NCBI RefSeq assembly: GCF_030813695.1
Contig: NZ_JAUSVA010000002.1
Span: forward strand, 7,525,501 to 7,589,500
From: Kitasatospora herbaricolor
GTDB lineage: Bacteria > Actinomycetota > Actinomycetes > Streptomycetales > Streptomycetaceae
Length of the DNA stretch: 64,000 nt
Direction: 5' to 3'
Shown here: positions 1 to 7,438 of the stretch, one piece after another
Layout of the letters: every line of letters starts with the position of its first letter
How positions within the stretch are numbered: the first letter of the stretch is position 1
Program-made: the position numbers and the translations under genes
The notes under the pieces: generated by a model
Seen by the model: only the letters and a program-made list of their open reading frames with translations
Told to the model about the DNA's origin: nothing
The model's database searches: none

Positions 1-344
1 GATCGGCACGGCTGGTGTCCTCTCGTCAGGGCTCCTCGGGGCGGGCCCGTCCGGTGCCGGGAGCGGCGGCCGGCCGGCGGGCCCTGGGGGTGCGGGCCCG
101 CCGCGGCGCGGCCGCCGGCGTGCGGCAGGCCCTGGGGCGAAGAGTAATGCAATAGTAAAGTCTTCGGGCGTCGGGCCTGGTCGGGACGGCTGCCGGGGTG
201 GTGCCGGCGGCGGATGCTGAGCGACGGTCGGCCCGAGACTCCGGTCGCCCCGCCGGTTCGCCCGCCGGGCGCGGGGCCTAGGGTGGGCGTACACGACCGA
301 TCGGCGGTGCGGCGGCGACGCCGGGATGCGACGGAGGCAGCGGG
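1..344. other. Left-edge intergenic region with AT-rich promoter-like patch
   Basis: No complete gene is visible here. An AT-rich patch at about 141-168, with TAATGCAATAGTAAAG, stands out from very GC-rich surroundings and could be a promoter or operator. On the minus strand a GTG codon at 9-7, preceded by a GAGAGGA ribosome-binding site at about 18-24, could be the first codon of a gene running off the left edge, divergent from the monooxygenase. Only three codons are inside the window, so this is a guess. Confidence 0.3.
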
Positions 345-1493
345 ATGCGCAGCAGCGGGCGGATGCCGGAGCGACTCGACCGACTGGCCGTCCCCGTCGT
401 CGTCGCGCCGATGGCCGGCGGGGCCTCGACCCCGGCCCTGGTCGCCGCGGTCAACGCGGCCGGCGGCCTCGGGTTCCTGGCCGCCGGGTACCTCACCGCC
501 GCCGCGGTCGTCGAACAGATCTCCCGGACCAGTGAACTGACGGACCGTCCGTTCGGCGTCAACCTCTTCGTGCCCGCCGCGCCCGGCGACCTCGCCGCCG
601 TCGACGCGTACCGGGAGCGGCTGCGGCCGGAGGCCGATCGGTACGACGTCCGGCTGCCCGCCACCGTTCCCGACGACCGCGACGACTGGGACGCCAAGAT
701 CGCGGCCCTGCTCGCCGATCCCGTCCCCGTGGTCTCGTACACCTTCGGCCTGCCCTCCACCGAGGAGGCCCGCGCGCTGCGCGCCGCCGGCACGCTGCAG
801 ATCGGCACGGTGACGACCGCCGCCGAGGCCGCGGCGGCCGCGACGGCGGGGATGGACGCGCTCTGCGTCCAGGGCCCGGCGGCGGGCGGGCACCGGGGCA
901 CCTTCGCGGTCGCCGACGAGCCCGGCCGTGTTCCGCTGGGCCGACTGCTGGGCGAGGTCGGCGCGGTGACGGGTCTGCCGCTGATCGCCGCCGGCGGGCT
1001 CGGGGACGGCCCCGCCGTGGCCGCCGCCCTGCGGGCCGGCGCGGTGGCCGTCCAGCTCGGCACCGCCTACCTGCGCGCCGACGAGTCGGGGGCGTCCGCC
1101 GCCCACCGCGCGGCCCTGGTGGACGGCCGCTTCGCCGGGACGGTGGTCACCCGGGCCTTCACCGGCCGCCCGGCGCGCGGCCTGCGGAACGCGTTCGTCG
1201 ACCGGTACGAACGCCACGCCCCGGCGGCCTACCCCGCCGTCCACCACCTGACCCGGCCGCTGCGGGCCGCGGCCGCCGCGCGGGGCGACGCGGAGGGGAT
1301 GCACCTGTGGGCGGGCACCGCGCACCGCCTCGCCCGGACCGGCCCGGCGGCGGAGATCACCCGGGAACTGTGGCGGGAGGCTCAGTCGGCCCTGGGCGGG
1401 CCGACCGACGAGGCCGCCACCCGCGCGGGCTCCGCCGCCGAAGGGCCCGGTGGCGCGGGCTCCGGTCCCGAAGGGCCCGTCGCGGAGCGGTAG
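345..1493 (+). CDS. Nitronate monooxygenase (2-nitropropane dioxygenase family)
   Basis: This is a 382-residue FMN-dependent TIM-barrel protein of the nitronate monooxygenase family, which oxidises alkyl nitronates to carbonyl compounds and nitrite. The N-terminal VVVAPMAGGASTPAL strand and loop, the CVQGPAAGGHRG phosphate/FMN-binding segment in the middle and the LIAAGGLGDG motif followed by AVQLGTAYL are typical of the family. The start at 345 has a GGAGG site 8 nt upstream (332-336); the ATG at 363 is possible but has poorer spacing. The 3' end overlaps the convergent merR gene by 112 bp, and the last roughly 35 residues are a Gly/Ala/Pro-rich tail lying inside that overlap. Substrate cannot be inferred; many actinobacterial members are housekeeping detoxifiers of propionate-3-nitronate. 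Confidence 0.85.
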   Translation: MRSSGRMPERLDRLAVPVVVAPMAGGASTPALVAAVNAAGGLGFLAAGYLTAAAVVEQISRTSELTDRPFGVNLFVPAAPGDLAAVDAYRERLRPEADRYDVRLPATVPDDRDDWDAKIAALLADPVPVVSYTFGLPSTEEARALRAAGTLQIGTVTTAAEAAAAATAGMDALCVQGPAAGGHRGTFAVADEPGRVPLGRLLGEVGAVTGLPLIAAGGLGDGPAVAAALRAGAVAVQLGTAYLRADESGASAAHRAALVDGRFAGTVVTRAFTGRPARGLRNAFVDRYERHAPAAYPAVHHLTRPLRAAAAARGDAEGMHLWAGTAHRLARTGPAAEITRELWREAQSALGGPTDEAATRAGSAAEGPGGAGSGPEGPVAER

Positions 1494-1909
1494 AACGTGA
1501 TCTTCCGGTGGATCAGCTCCTGCTGGCGCCGAAGGTGCGCGATCTGCTCCTCCACCTGGACGTCGTGCGCCTCCAGCACCGCGAGCCGCTCGGCGAAGGT
1601 GCCCTCGCCCGCGCGCACGAGCTCGGCGAATCGGCGCATCTCGGCGATCGGCATGCCGGTGTCGCGCAGGCAGCGCAGGACACCGAGCCACTCCAGGTCG
1701 TGCGGGCTGAACCGGCGGTGCCCGGTGTGCGAGCGCCCGACCGTGCCGAGCAGGCCGATCCGCTCGTAGTAGCGCAGGGTGTCCAGGCTGAAGCCCGACC
1801 GTTCGACGGCCTGAGCCGGTGTCAGCCACCCCTCCCCGTCGGGGTGGGCGCCGGGGGCCGGGACGGTGGCACGGGCGGGAGCCGGCCGGGGCGCGGCGGT
1901 GTGGGTCAT
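1382..1909 (-). CDS. MerR-family transcriptional regulator
   Basis: A 175-residue regulator. Residues about 29-60 form the MerR winged helix-turn-helix (TPAQAVERSGFSLDTLRYYE, RIGLLG), followed by the RFSPHDLEWLGVLRCLRDTG wing and a long dimerisation helix with an EEQIAHLRRQQELI coiled-coil stretch. The C-terminal 30 residues are Pro/Ala rich and lack an obvious metal-binding cysteine cluster, so it resembles the oxidoreductase-linked MerR regulators, not the metal sensors. It is divergent from the aldo/keto reductase, whose promoter has a 19-bp spacer and a dyad between -35 and -10, the classic architecture acted on by MerR proteins. The ATG at 1909 was chosen because the HTH begins soon after it. 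The signal sensed is unknown. Confidence 0.88.
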   Translation of the reverse strand: MTHTAAPRPAPARATVPAPGAHPDGEGWLTPAQAVERSGFSLDTLRYYERIGLLGTVGRSHTGHRRFSPHDLEWLGVLRCLRDTGMPIAEMRRFAELVRAGEGTFAERLAVLEAHDVQVEEQIAHLRRQQELIHRKITFYRSATGPSGPEPAPPGPSAAEPARVAASSVGPPRAD

Positions 1910-1939
1910 GCGGCAGATCATGCCAGCGCGTCCGGCGGC

Positions 1940-1970
1940 TTGACCTGGAGTGCGGTCCAGTTGGCAGGGT
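1940..1970 (+). promoter_or_regulatory. MerR-type promoter/operator of the aldo/keto reductase
   Basis: TTGACC (1940-1945) and CAGGGT (1965-1970) are separated by 19 bp, and CTGGA-N6-TCCAG (1945-1960) lies inside the spacer. An overlong 19-bp spacer carrying a dyad is the known layout of promoters that MerR-family activators untwist. Both the operator and the divergent merR gene are visible; binding is inferred. Confidence 0.75.
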
Positions 1971-2009
1971 TCCGAGCGGCTCGCAGCACACCCAGCTCCT
2001 GGAGGAACC

Positions 2010-2981
2010 ATGCGATTTCGTACCCTCGGCCGGCGCGCGGACGGCACCCCCGGCCCCGAGGTCAGCGCGCTCTGCCTCGGCGTCCTGCCGTTCGGCACCC
2101 GGGTCGACCGGGCCGGGTCCTTCGCCGTGCTGGACCGGTTCGTCGAGCGCGGCGGCACCTTCGTCGACACCGCGAACTGCTACAGCTTCTGGATCGACGG
2201 CGCGACCGGCGACGAGAGCGAACTGATGCTGGGCGACTGGCTGGCCGACCGGGACGCGCGCGCCGAGGTGGTGCTCGCCACCAAGGTCGGCGCCCGTCCG
2301 GCCGGACCGGGGGAGTGGCCGGCCAACGCCGAAGGGCTCTCCGCCGGGGCGATCCGGGCCGGCCTCGCGGGCAGCCTCCGGCGGCTCCGGACCGACCGGG
2401 TCGACCTGCTGTACGGGCACGTCGAGGACCGCTCGGTGCCGCTGGAGGAGACCGTCGACGCCTTCGGGGCGCTGGTCCGGGACGGCGCCACCGACCTGCT
2501 CGGCATCAGCAACCAGCTGACCTGGCGACTGGAGCGCTCCCGCGCCACCGCCCGGGCCCGCGGGGTGGCCGGGTACAGCTGCCTCCAGCAGCGGTACAGC
2601 TACCTGCGGCCCGCGCCCGGGGCGAACTTCGGCACCCAGGAGCACGTCACCCCCGAACTGCTGGACTACGTCCGCACCGAGCCCGGCCTCACCCTGCTCG
2701 CGTACAGCCCGCTGATCCACGGCGCCTACACGGACCCGGCCAAGACCTTGCCCCCGCAGTACGACCACCCCGGCGCGCGGGCCCAGCTCGACGCGCTCCG
2801 CGAGGTCGCGGCCGAGACCGGTGCCACGGCCGGGCAGGTCGTGCTCGCCTGGCTGCTGTGCGGGGACGTTCCGGTGATCCCGGTGGTCGGTGCCACCACG
2901 GTGGCCCAGCTCGACGAGTCGCTGGACGCCGTCGACCTGGACCTCACCCCGGCCCAGCGCCGCCGGCTCGACGAGGCATGA
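2010..2981 (+). CDS. Aldo/keto reductase
   Basis: A 323-residue NAD(P)H-dependent aldo/keto reductase with a TIM barrel. The catalytic Asp and Tyr lie in DTANCYSFW (about residues 53-58), the Lys in LATKVGARP (about 92) and the His in LLYGHVEDR (about 137), so the Asp-Tyr-Lys-His tetrad is present. The C-terminal VIPVVGATTVAQLDESL segment is the nucleotide-binding loop region usual for the family. A GGAGGA site at 2001-2006 precedes the ATG at 2010. Expression is probably controlled by the divergent MerR protein through the operator at 1940-1970. The physiological aldehyde or ketone is not deducible. Confidence 0.88.
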   Translation: MRFRTLGRRADGTPGPEVSALCLGVLPFGTRVDRAGSFAVLDRFVERGGTFVDTANCYSFWIDGATGDESELMLGDWLADRDARAEVVLATKVGARPAGPGEWPANAEGLSAGAIRAGLAGSLRRLRTDRVDLLYGHVEDRSVPLEETVDAFGALVRDGATDLLGISNQLTWRLERSRATARARGVAGYSCLQQRYSYLRPAPGANFGTQEHVTPELLDYVRTEPGLTLLAYSPLIHGAYTDPAKTLPPQYDHPGARAQLDALREVAAETGATAGQVVLAWLLCGDVPVIPVVGATTVAQLDESLDAVDLDLTPAQRRRLDEA

Positions 2982-3065
2982 GCGGGCGGAGCGCGGACCG
3001 GGGCGTGGCGTCCCCCGGGAGGGTGGATCTCCGGCGGAGGGGGAGTTACGGTATAAGGGAGAACT

Positions 3066-3077
3066 TAATCTGGCTGT
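3066..3077 (+). promoter_or_regulatory. -10 box of the toxin-antitoxin operon, probably leaderless
   Basis: TAATCT at 3066-3071 ends 6 nt before the toxin ATG at 3078 and there is no ribosome-binding site, which predicts a transcript starting at or next to the start codon. A TAAG-N6-CTTA dyad at 3054-3067 overlaps the box and could be the autorepression operator. Confidence 0.5.
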
Positions 3078-3449
3078 ATGTGGGAGATCACGCTTCTGGC
3101 ACCGGTGGAGGAGTGGTATCTACAGATCTGTGAGGAGGACCCCAAAACAGCCAGCAACATCCTTGAAGCACTCGACCTGCTTGCGGCGGTCGGGCCGACC
3201 CTGGGAAGACCTGCGGTGGACAGGATCCACCGAAGTCGACTGCACAACCTGAAGGAGCTGAGGCCCGGCTCCTCCGGGGCCTCGGAGGTTCGTTTGCTGT
3301 TCGTCTTCGATGCTGACCGTGAGGCCATCGTCCTTGTCGCGGGTGACAAGTCCGGGCGTTGGTCCCAGTGGTACGAGGAGGCCATTCCGCTTGCGGAGAC
3401 ACGCTACGCGGATTTCGTCGATGAGCAGCGGAAGGAGAGCGGAAGATGA
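3078..3449 (+). CDS. RelE/HigB-like (Gp49) toxin
   Basis: A 123-residue basic protein of the RelE/ParE superfamily, Gp49/HigB-like branch. The N-terminal VEEWYLQICEEDPKTASNI helix pair, the central RSRLHNLKELRPGSSGASEV strand with conserved L-K-E-L-R, and the VRLLFVFDADREAIVLVAGD beta hairpin followed by WSQWYEEAIPLAETRY match this family. Members act as ribosome-dependent mRNA endonucleases. The gene overlaps the next one by 4 bp (ATGA), the usual toxin-first HigBA order. Base composition is noticeably less GC-biased than its neighbours, which fits recent acquisition. No ribosome-binding site is visible. Confidence 0.85.
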   Translation: MWEITLLAPVEEWYLQICEEDPKTASNILEALDLLAAVGPTLGRPAVDRIHRSRLHNLKELRPGSSGASEVRLLFVFDADREAIVLVAGDKSGRWSQWYEEAIPLAETRYADFVDEQRKESGR

Positions 3450-3775
3450 AGGGACGGAGCTGGACGGAGGTCCGGGCCGAGGCGTTGAGGCGGTTCCCCG
3501 AACTCGCCACCCCCGAGGCCGAGGCCGACCGGGCCCGGATCCGGACCGAGACGCTGGCCCGGATCCGGGGGCACGAGCTCGCCGAGCTCCGGCGCTCCGC
3601 CGGGATGACGCAGCGTGAGGTGGCCGGGCTGCTCGGGGTGAGCCAGGCGCGGGTGTCGCAGATCGAGCACGGGCAGGTGGACAGCCTGGACAATCTGCGG
3701 GCGTACGCGGCGGCGATCGGCGGCGAGGTGGAGGTGTCCGTGCGGCGCGGCGACCGGACGGTCAAGGTCGCCTGA
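3446..3775 (+). CDS. XRE-family HigA-like antitoxin
   Basis: A 109-residue protein whose residues about 47-100 form an XRE/HigA helix-turn-helix: LRRSAGMTQREVAGLLGVSQ, then ARVSQIEHGQ and a DSLDNLRAYAAAIGG segment. The N-terminal 45 residues are helical and charged and would wrap the toxin. Its ATG overlaps the toxin stop and an AGGAG site lies upstream inside the toxin gene. By family behaviour it neutralises the RelE-like toxin and represses the operon. The stop codon is embedded in a four-copy CTGACCC tandem repeat. Confidence 0.87.
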   Translation: MKGRSWTEVRAEALRRFPELATPEAEADRARIRTETLARIRGHELAELRRSAGMTQREVAGLLGVSQARVSQIEHGQVDSLDNLRAYAAAIGGEVEVSVRRGDRTVKVA

Positions 3776-3799
3776 CCCCTGACCCCTGACCCCTGACCC
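3772..3799. repeat. Four exact CTGACCC tandem copies
   Basis: Four consecutive copies of the 7-mer CTGACCC occupy 3772-3799. The first copy supplies the TGA stop codon of the antitoxin. A palindromic CCCGGGCCCCGGGCCC-like run follows directly and may act as a weak transcription stop between convergent genes. Confidence 0.8.
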
Positions 3800-3937
3800 G
3801 GGCCCCGGGCCCCGGCTCCGGTCCCCCGCCCGGCCGAGCGCCACGGCATCCGGACGCCGCGCCACCCGGACGCCGCGTCCGGACGCCGCGGTGCCGCCCC
3901 GCCGAGGGCCCCGCGGCGCCCGCGCGGGCGGCCCGGG

Positions 3938-5419
3938 TCAGCCCAGCAGGGTGCCCATCCACTCCTCGATCCCGGCCACCGAACGCGGCAGGGCCCCGGA
4001 CATCAGCCGGGCCCCGTCGGCGGTGACGACCAGGTCGTCCTCGATCCGGATGCCGAGGCCGCGCAGTTCCAGGGGCAGGGTCTCGTCGTCCGGCTGGAGG
4101 TAGAGGCCGGGTTCGACGGTGAGGACCTGGCCCTCCTCCAGGACGCCGTCGAGGTAGGCGTCGGCGCGGGCCTGCGCGCAGTCGTGCACGTCCAGGCCGA
4201 GCATGTGGCCGCTGCCGCAGAGGGTGTAGCGGCGGTGCAGGCCGCTGTCCTCCCGCAGGGACTGCCCGGCGGGTATCCGGAGCACGCCCCAGTCGGCGAG
4301 CCCCTCGGCGATCACCTGCATGGCGGCCCGGTGGAAGTCGCGGAAGGCGGCGCCGGGGCGCAGGGCGGCGATGCCCGCGTCCTGGGCGGCGAGTACCAGC
4401 TCGTACGCCTGGCGCTGCACGGGGGAGAAGGTGCCGCTCAGCGGGAGGGTCCGGGTGATGTCGGCGGTGTAGAGCGTGTCGGTCTCCACCCCGGCGTCCA
4501 GCAGCAGGAGTTGGGTGGGGTCGAGGCGGCCGTCGTTGCGCGTCCAGTGCAGGACGCAGGCGTGCGCGCCGGAGGCGGCGATGGTGTCGTAGCCGGTGCC
4601 GTTGCCCTCGGCGCGGGCCCGCAGGTCGAAGGTGCCCTCGATCCAGCGTTCGCCGCGCGGGTGGCGCAGCGCGGCGGGCAGTGCCCGGACGGCGTCCTCG
4701 AAGCCGGCGACCGTGTGGTCGACGGCGAGTTGGAGCTGCGCCACCTCCCAGGCGTCCTTGACCAGGCGCAGTTCGGACAGGGTGGCGGCGAGCCGGGCGT
4801 CGGCCTGTCGGTCGGCGCCGGAGCCGGGGCGTCCGGTGGCGTTGTCCAGGGCGGGGTCGACGCCGGCCAGGACCCGGGTGGCGGGGCCCGGGCCGGTCAG
4901 CAGCTTGGCCAGGTCGTCGAGGTGCTCGGTGCGCAAGCCGGTGAGCCGGCCGGCCTCGGCGAGGTCGGGGCGGCGGCCGACCCAGAACTCGCCGTAGCGG
5001 CGGTCGCGGTAGAACTCGGAGCCGCCGGTGCCGTGGCCCGCGCTGCGCGGGGAGCGGGGGCGCAGGTACAGCACCGGTTCGTGCCCCTCGGGGCCGGCCG
5101 GCTCCAGGACCAGGACGTGGCCGACCTGGTCCTCGCCGGTGAGGCCGGTCAGCCAGGCGTAGCCGCTGTGCGGGCGGAAGCGGTAGTCGTCGTCGTTGCT
5201 GCGGACCTTCAACTCGCCCGCGGGGACGATGATCCGCTCGCCGGGGAAGGCTTCGGAGAGCCGGGCTCGGCGGGCCGGGGTGTGGTCGTGGGCGGGCACC
5301 CGCAGGTCGGCCGGCAGCGGGGTGGCGGCCCAGGCGGTGGCCATGAAGGCGTCCAGGGCGGGGGAGACGGGCAGGTCGTGGCTGCCGGTGTTGAGCCGGG
5401 GCGGGCGGGCGTCGGTCAT
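3938..5419 (-). CDS. pepP: Xaa-Pro aminopeptidase (M24B)
   Basis: A 493-residue cytoplasmic metallopeptidase that removes N-terminal residues preceding proline. It has the aminopeptidase-P N-terminal domain (residues about 50-190) and a pita-bread catalytic domain. The two-metal ligands are visible as Asp in LLLLDAGVETD (about 307), Asp in TADITRTL (about 318), His in GSGHMLGLDVHD (about 404), Glu in TVEPGLYL (about 435) and Glu in GIRIEDDL (about 460). AAGGAG precedes the ATG at 5419. It is divergent from the oligopeptide importer, consistent with trimming imported proline-rich peptides. The intergenic region contains a motif repeated upstream of the M6 protease gene. Confidence 0.92.
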   Translation of the reverse strand: MTDARPPRLNTGSHDLPVSPALDAFMATAWAATPLPADLRVPAHDHTPARRARLSEAFPGERIIVPAGELKVRSNDDDYRFRPHSGYAWLTGLTGEDQVGHVLVLEPAGPEGHEPVLYLRPRSPRSAGHGTGGSEFYRDRRYGEFWVGRRPDLAEAGRLTGLRTEHLDDLAKLLTGPGPATRVLAGVDPALDNATGRPGSGADRQADARLAATLSELRLVKDAWEVAQLQLAVDHTVAGFEDAVRALPAALRHPRGERWIEGTFDLRARAEGNGTGYDTIAASGAHACVLHWTRNDGRLDPTQLLLLDAGVETDTLYTADITRTLPLSGTFSPVQRQAYELVLAAQDAGIAALRPGAAFRDFHRAAMQVIAEGLADWGVLRIPAGQSLREDSGLHRRYTLCGSGHMLGLDVHDCAQARADAYLDGVLEEGQVLTVEPGLYLQPDDETLPLELRGLGIRIEDDLVVTADGARLMSGALPRSVAGIEEWMGTLLG

Positions 5420-5523
5420 CGTGGCGGCTCCTTGCCGGAGGGCTGAAACGGGACAAAGGCTGCTTGCGGGGAGGAAGTTGGGGCAGCGGCCGGACACAGG
5501 TCGGTAACGGGCCGCACCATCCC

Positions 5524-5563
5524 TTGCCAGTGCAATTTCACATTACTATGTTACGGGTCACAT
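5524..5563 (+). promoter_or_regulatory. Promoter of peptide importer with shared peptidase operator
   Basis: TTGCCA (5524-5529), a 17-bp spacer and TATGTT (5547-5552) make a good promoter for the importer operon. An imperfect palindrome ATGTTACGGGTCACAT (5548-5563) covers the -10 box, and ATTTCACAT lies at 5535-5543. Read toward pepP, 14 of 16 bases of this palindrome recur upstream of the M6 protease gene at 19200-19215. It looks like an operator for a common regulator. Confidence 0.6.
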
Positions 5564-5667
5564 CGCGGAGCGGCTAGACCTCGAAGGGTCGCCCTCCCGG
5601 CGGGCCCCGGATCAGCCCCGGGGTGAACCACGGGCCGCAAGTCCGGCCCCCCATTGCGGAGTTGCAC

Positions 5668-7425
5668 ATGAACAGGCGCACCCATGCCGCCCTCGCGGCG
5701 GCGATCGCAGCGACCCTCACCCTCGCCCTCGGGGCCTGCAACACCAAGGCCACCGACAGCAAGGACGGCACCGGCGCCGCCGGCGGCAGCACCAAGGCCC
5801 CCGGCGCGGCGTCCGGCACGATCGTCGGCGGGACGCCCGTCCGGGGCGGCACCCTCACGGTGCTCTCCAACCAGGACTTCGCCCACCTCGACCCGGCCCG
5901 CAACTGGACCATGCCCAACATGGACTTCGGCATCCGGCTGCTCTACCGCACCCTGGTGACCTTCAAGGCCGAGCCCGGCGCGGCCGGCAGCGAACTCGTC
6001 CCGGACCTCGCCACCGACCTCGGCCGCCCCTCCGACGGCGGCCGGACCTGGACCTTCACCCTCAAGGAGGGCGTCAAGTACGAGGACGGCAGCCCGGTGA
6101 GGGCCGCCGACGTCAAGTACAACGTCGAGCGCTCCTTCGCCCCCGACCTCACCGGCGGCCCCGACTACGCCGCCCAGTACCTGGACGGGACCGAGGGGTA
6201 CAAGGGCCCGCTGACCGGCCAGCACCTGGCCTCGGTCGAGACGCCGGACGAGCGGACCATCGTCTTCCACCTCAAGCGCCCGGTCGCCGAGTTCTCCTAC
6301 ACCGCCACCCTGCCGACCTTCTCGCCGGTGCCGCAGGCACAGGAGAAGGGCGCCCAGTACGACCTGCGGCCGTTCTCCTCCGGCCCGTACAGGATCGAGA
6401 CGTACGACCGGGGCAAGCAGCTCACGCTGGTCCGCAACACCAACTGGGACCAGGCCACCGACAGCGTCCGCAAGGCCTACCCCGACCGGATCGTGTTCGT
6501 CCAGGGGCTGAAGGGCGGCCAGGTCGACGACCGGCTGATCGCCAGCGAGGGCGCCGACGCCTCCGCCGTCGAGTGGCCGATGATGCGGCCCGAGTCGGCG
6601 GCCAAGGTGCTGCCGAAGGCGGACGTGAAGTCCCGGCTGGTGGCCGAGATGACCGGCTGCACCGAGATGCTCTACCTGAACAACGCCAAGGCGCCGTTCG
6701 ACGACCCGAAGGTCCGCGAGGCGATGATGTACGCCGTCGACAAGGACGCCCAGGTCACCTCGTTCGGCGGCCCGGCCCTGACCGACATCGCCACCTCTTT
6801 CCTGCCGCCCGCGCTGACCAACGGCGTCCGGGCCGACCCGCTGAGGATCGCTCCGGTCGGCGACCCCGCCAAGGCGAAGGAACTGCTGGCCGCGGCCGGC
6901 AAGCCCGACCTCAAGGTCAGCCTGACCGTCTCCACCGGGGACAAGACCCGCGGCGAGGCGCTCCAGCAGTCGCTGGCCAAGGCCGGCATCCAGGTCACCA
7001 TCAACACCGCCGACCCCTCCGTCTACTACGACACCATCGGGGACACCAGGAACGCGCCGGACCTCTCGGTCACCGGCTGGTGCCCCGACTACCCCTCCGG
7101 CGCGACCTTCCTGCCCTTCGTCTTCGACGGCCGCACCATCAAGGAGAAGGGCAACCAGGGCAACTACAGCCAGTTCCGCGACCAGGCGACCATGGACCGG
7201 ATGGACGAGATCGCCAGGATGTCGGACGTCAAGGAGGCCAACGCCGCCTGGCTCCAGCTCGACCAGGACCTGATGAAGAAGTCCCCGGCCGTGCCGCTGC
7301 TCTGGCAGCGCCGCCCGCTGCTGGTCGGCACCAACGTCGCCGGCGCCTTCGGCCACCCCGTCTGGACCGGCATGTTCGACTTCGCCACCATCGGTCTCAA
7401 GGACCCCGCCAAGGGCCAGGGCTGA
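5668..7425 (+). CDS. Oligopeptide ABC transporter substrate-binding lipoprotein (SBP family 5)
   Basis: A 585-residue peptide-binding lipoprotein. The signal peptide ends in the lipobox LALGAC with the lipidated Cys at residue 24, and a Gly/Thr/Ala linker follows. The SBP family 5 domain spans about 60-580: GGTLTVLSNQDFAHLDP, the WTFTLKEGVKYEDGSPVRA motif split over the first lobe, the FSSGPYRIETYDRG segment and the hinge region VREAMMYAVDKDAQV. It captures peptides outside the cell and delivers them to the two permeases encoded next. The ATG at 5668 starts the lipoprotein signal; upstream in-frame codons would add a non-hydrophobic stretch. It is the first gene of a tightly packed five-gene operon. 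Confidence 0.92.
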   Translation: MNRRTHAALAAAIAATLTLALGACNTKATDSKDGTGAAGGSTKAPGAASGTIVGGTPVRGGTLTVLSNQDFAHLDPARNWTMPNMDFGIRLLYRTLVTFKAEPGAAGSELVPDLATDLGRPSDGGRTWTFTLKEGVKYEDGSPVRAADVKYNVERSFAPDLTGGPDYAAQYLDGTEGYKGPLTGQHLASVETPDERTIVFHLKRPVAEFSYTATLPTFSPVPQAQEKGAQYDLRPFSSGPYRIETYDRGKQLTLVRNTNWDQATDSVRKAYPDRIVFVQGLKGGQVDDRLIASEGADASAVEWPMMRPESAAKVLPKADVKSRLVAEMTGCTEMLYLNNAKAPFDDPKVREAMMYAVDKDAQVTSFGGPALTDIATSFLPPALTNGVRADPLRIAPVGDPAKAKELLAAAGKPDLKVSLTVSTGDKTRGEALQQSLAKAGIQVTINTADPSVYYDTIGDTRNAPDLSVTGWCPDYPSGATFLPFVFDGRTIKEKGNQGNYSQFRDQATMDRMDEIARMSDVKEANAAWLQLDQDLMKKSPAVPLLWQRRPLLVGTNVAGAFGHPVWTGMFDFATIGLKDPAKGQG

Positions 7426-7438
7426 GGGGCCGGCGGCG

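Noticed and set aside
5535..5563. CRP, GlnR or PhoP box
   Set aside because: Spacing and core bases do not match the TGTGA-N6-TCACA, gTnAC-n6-GaAAc or 11-bp direct-repeat patterns. The regulator is left unnamed.
5623..5667. Upstream ATG as start of the peptide-binding lipoprotein
   Set aside because: It adds 15 polar residues before the signal peptide, which would spoil the lipoprotein signal.
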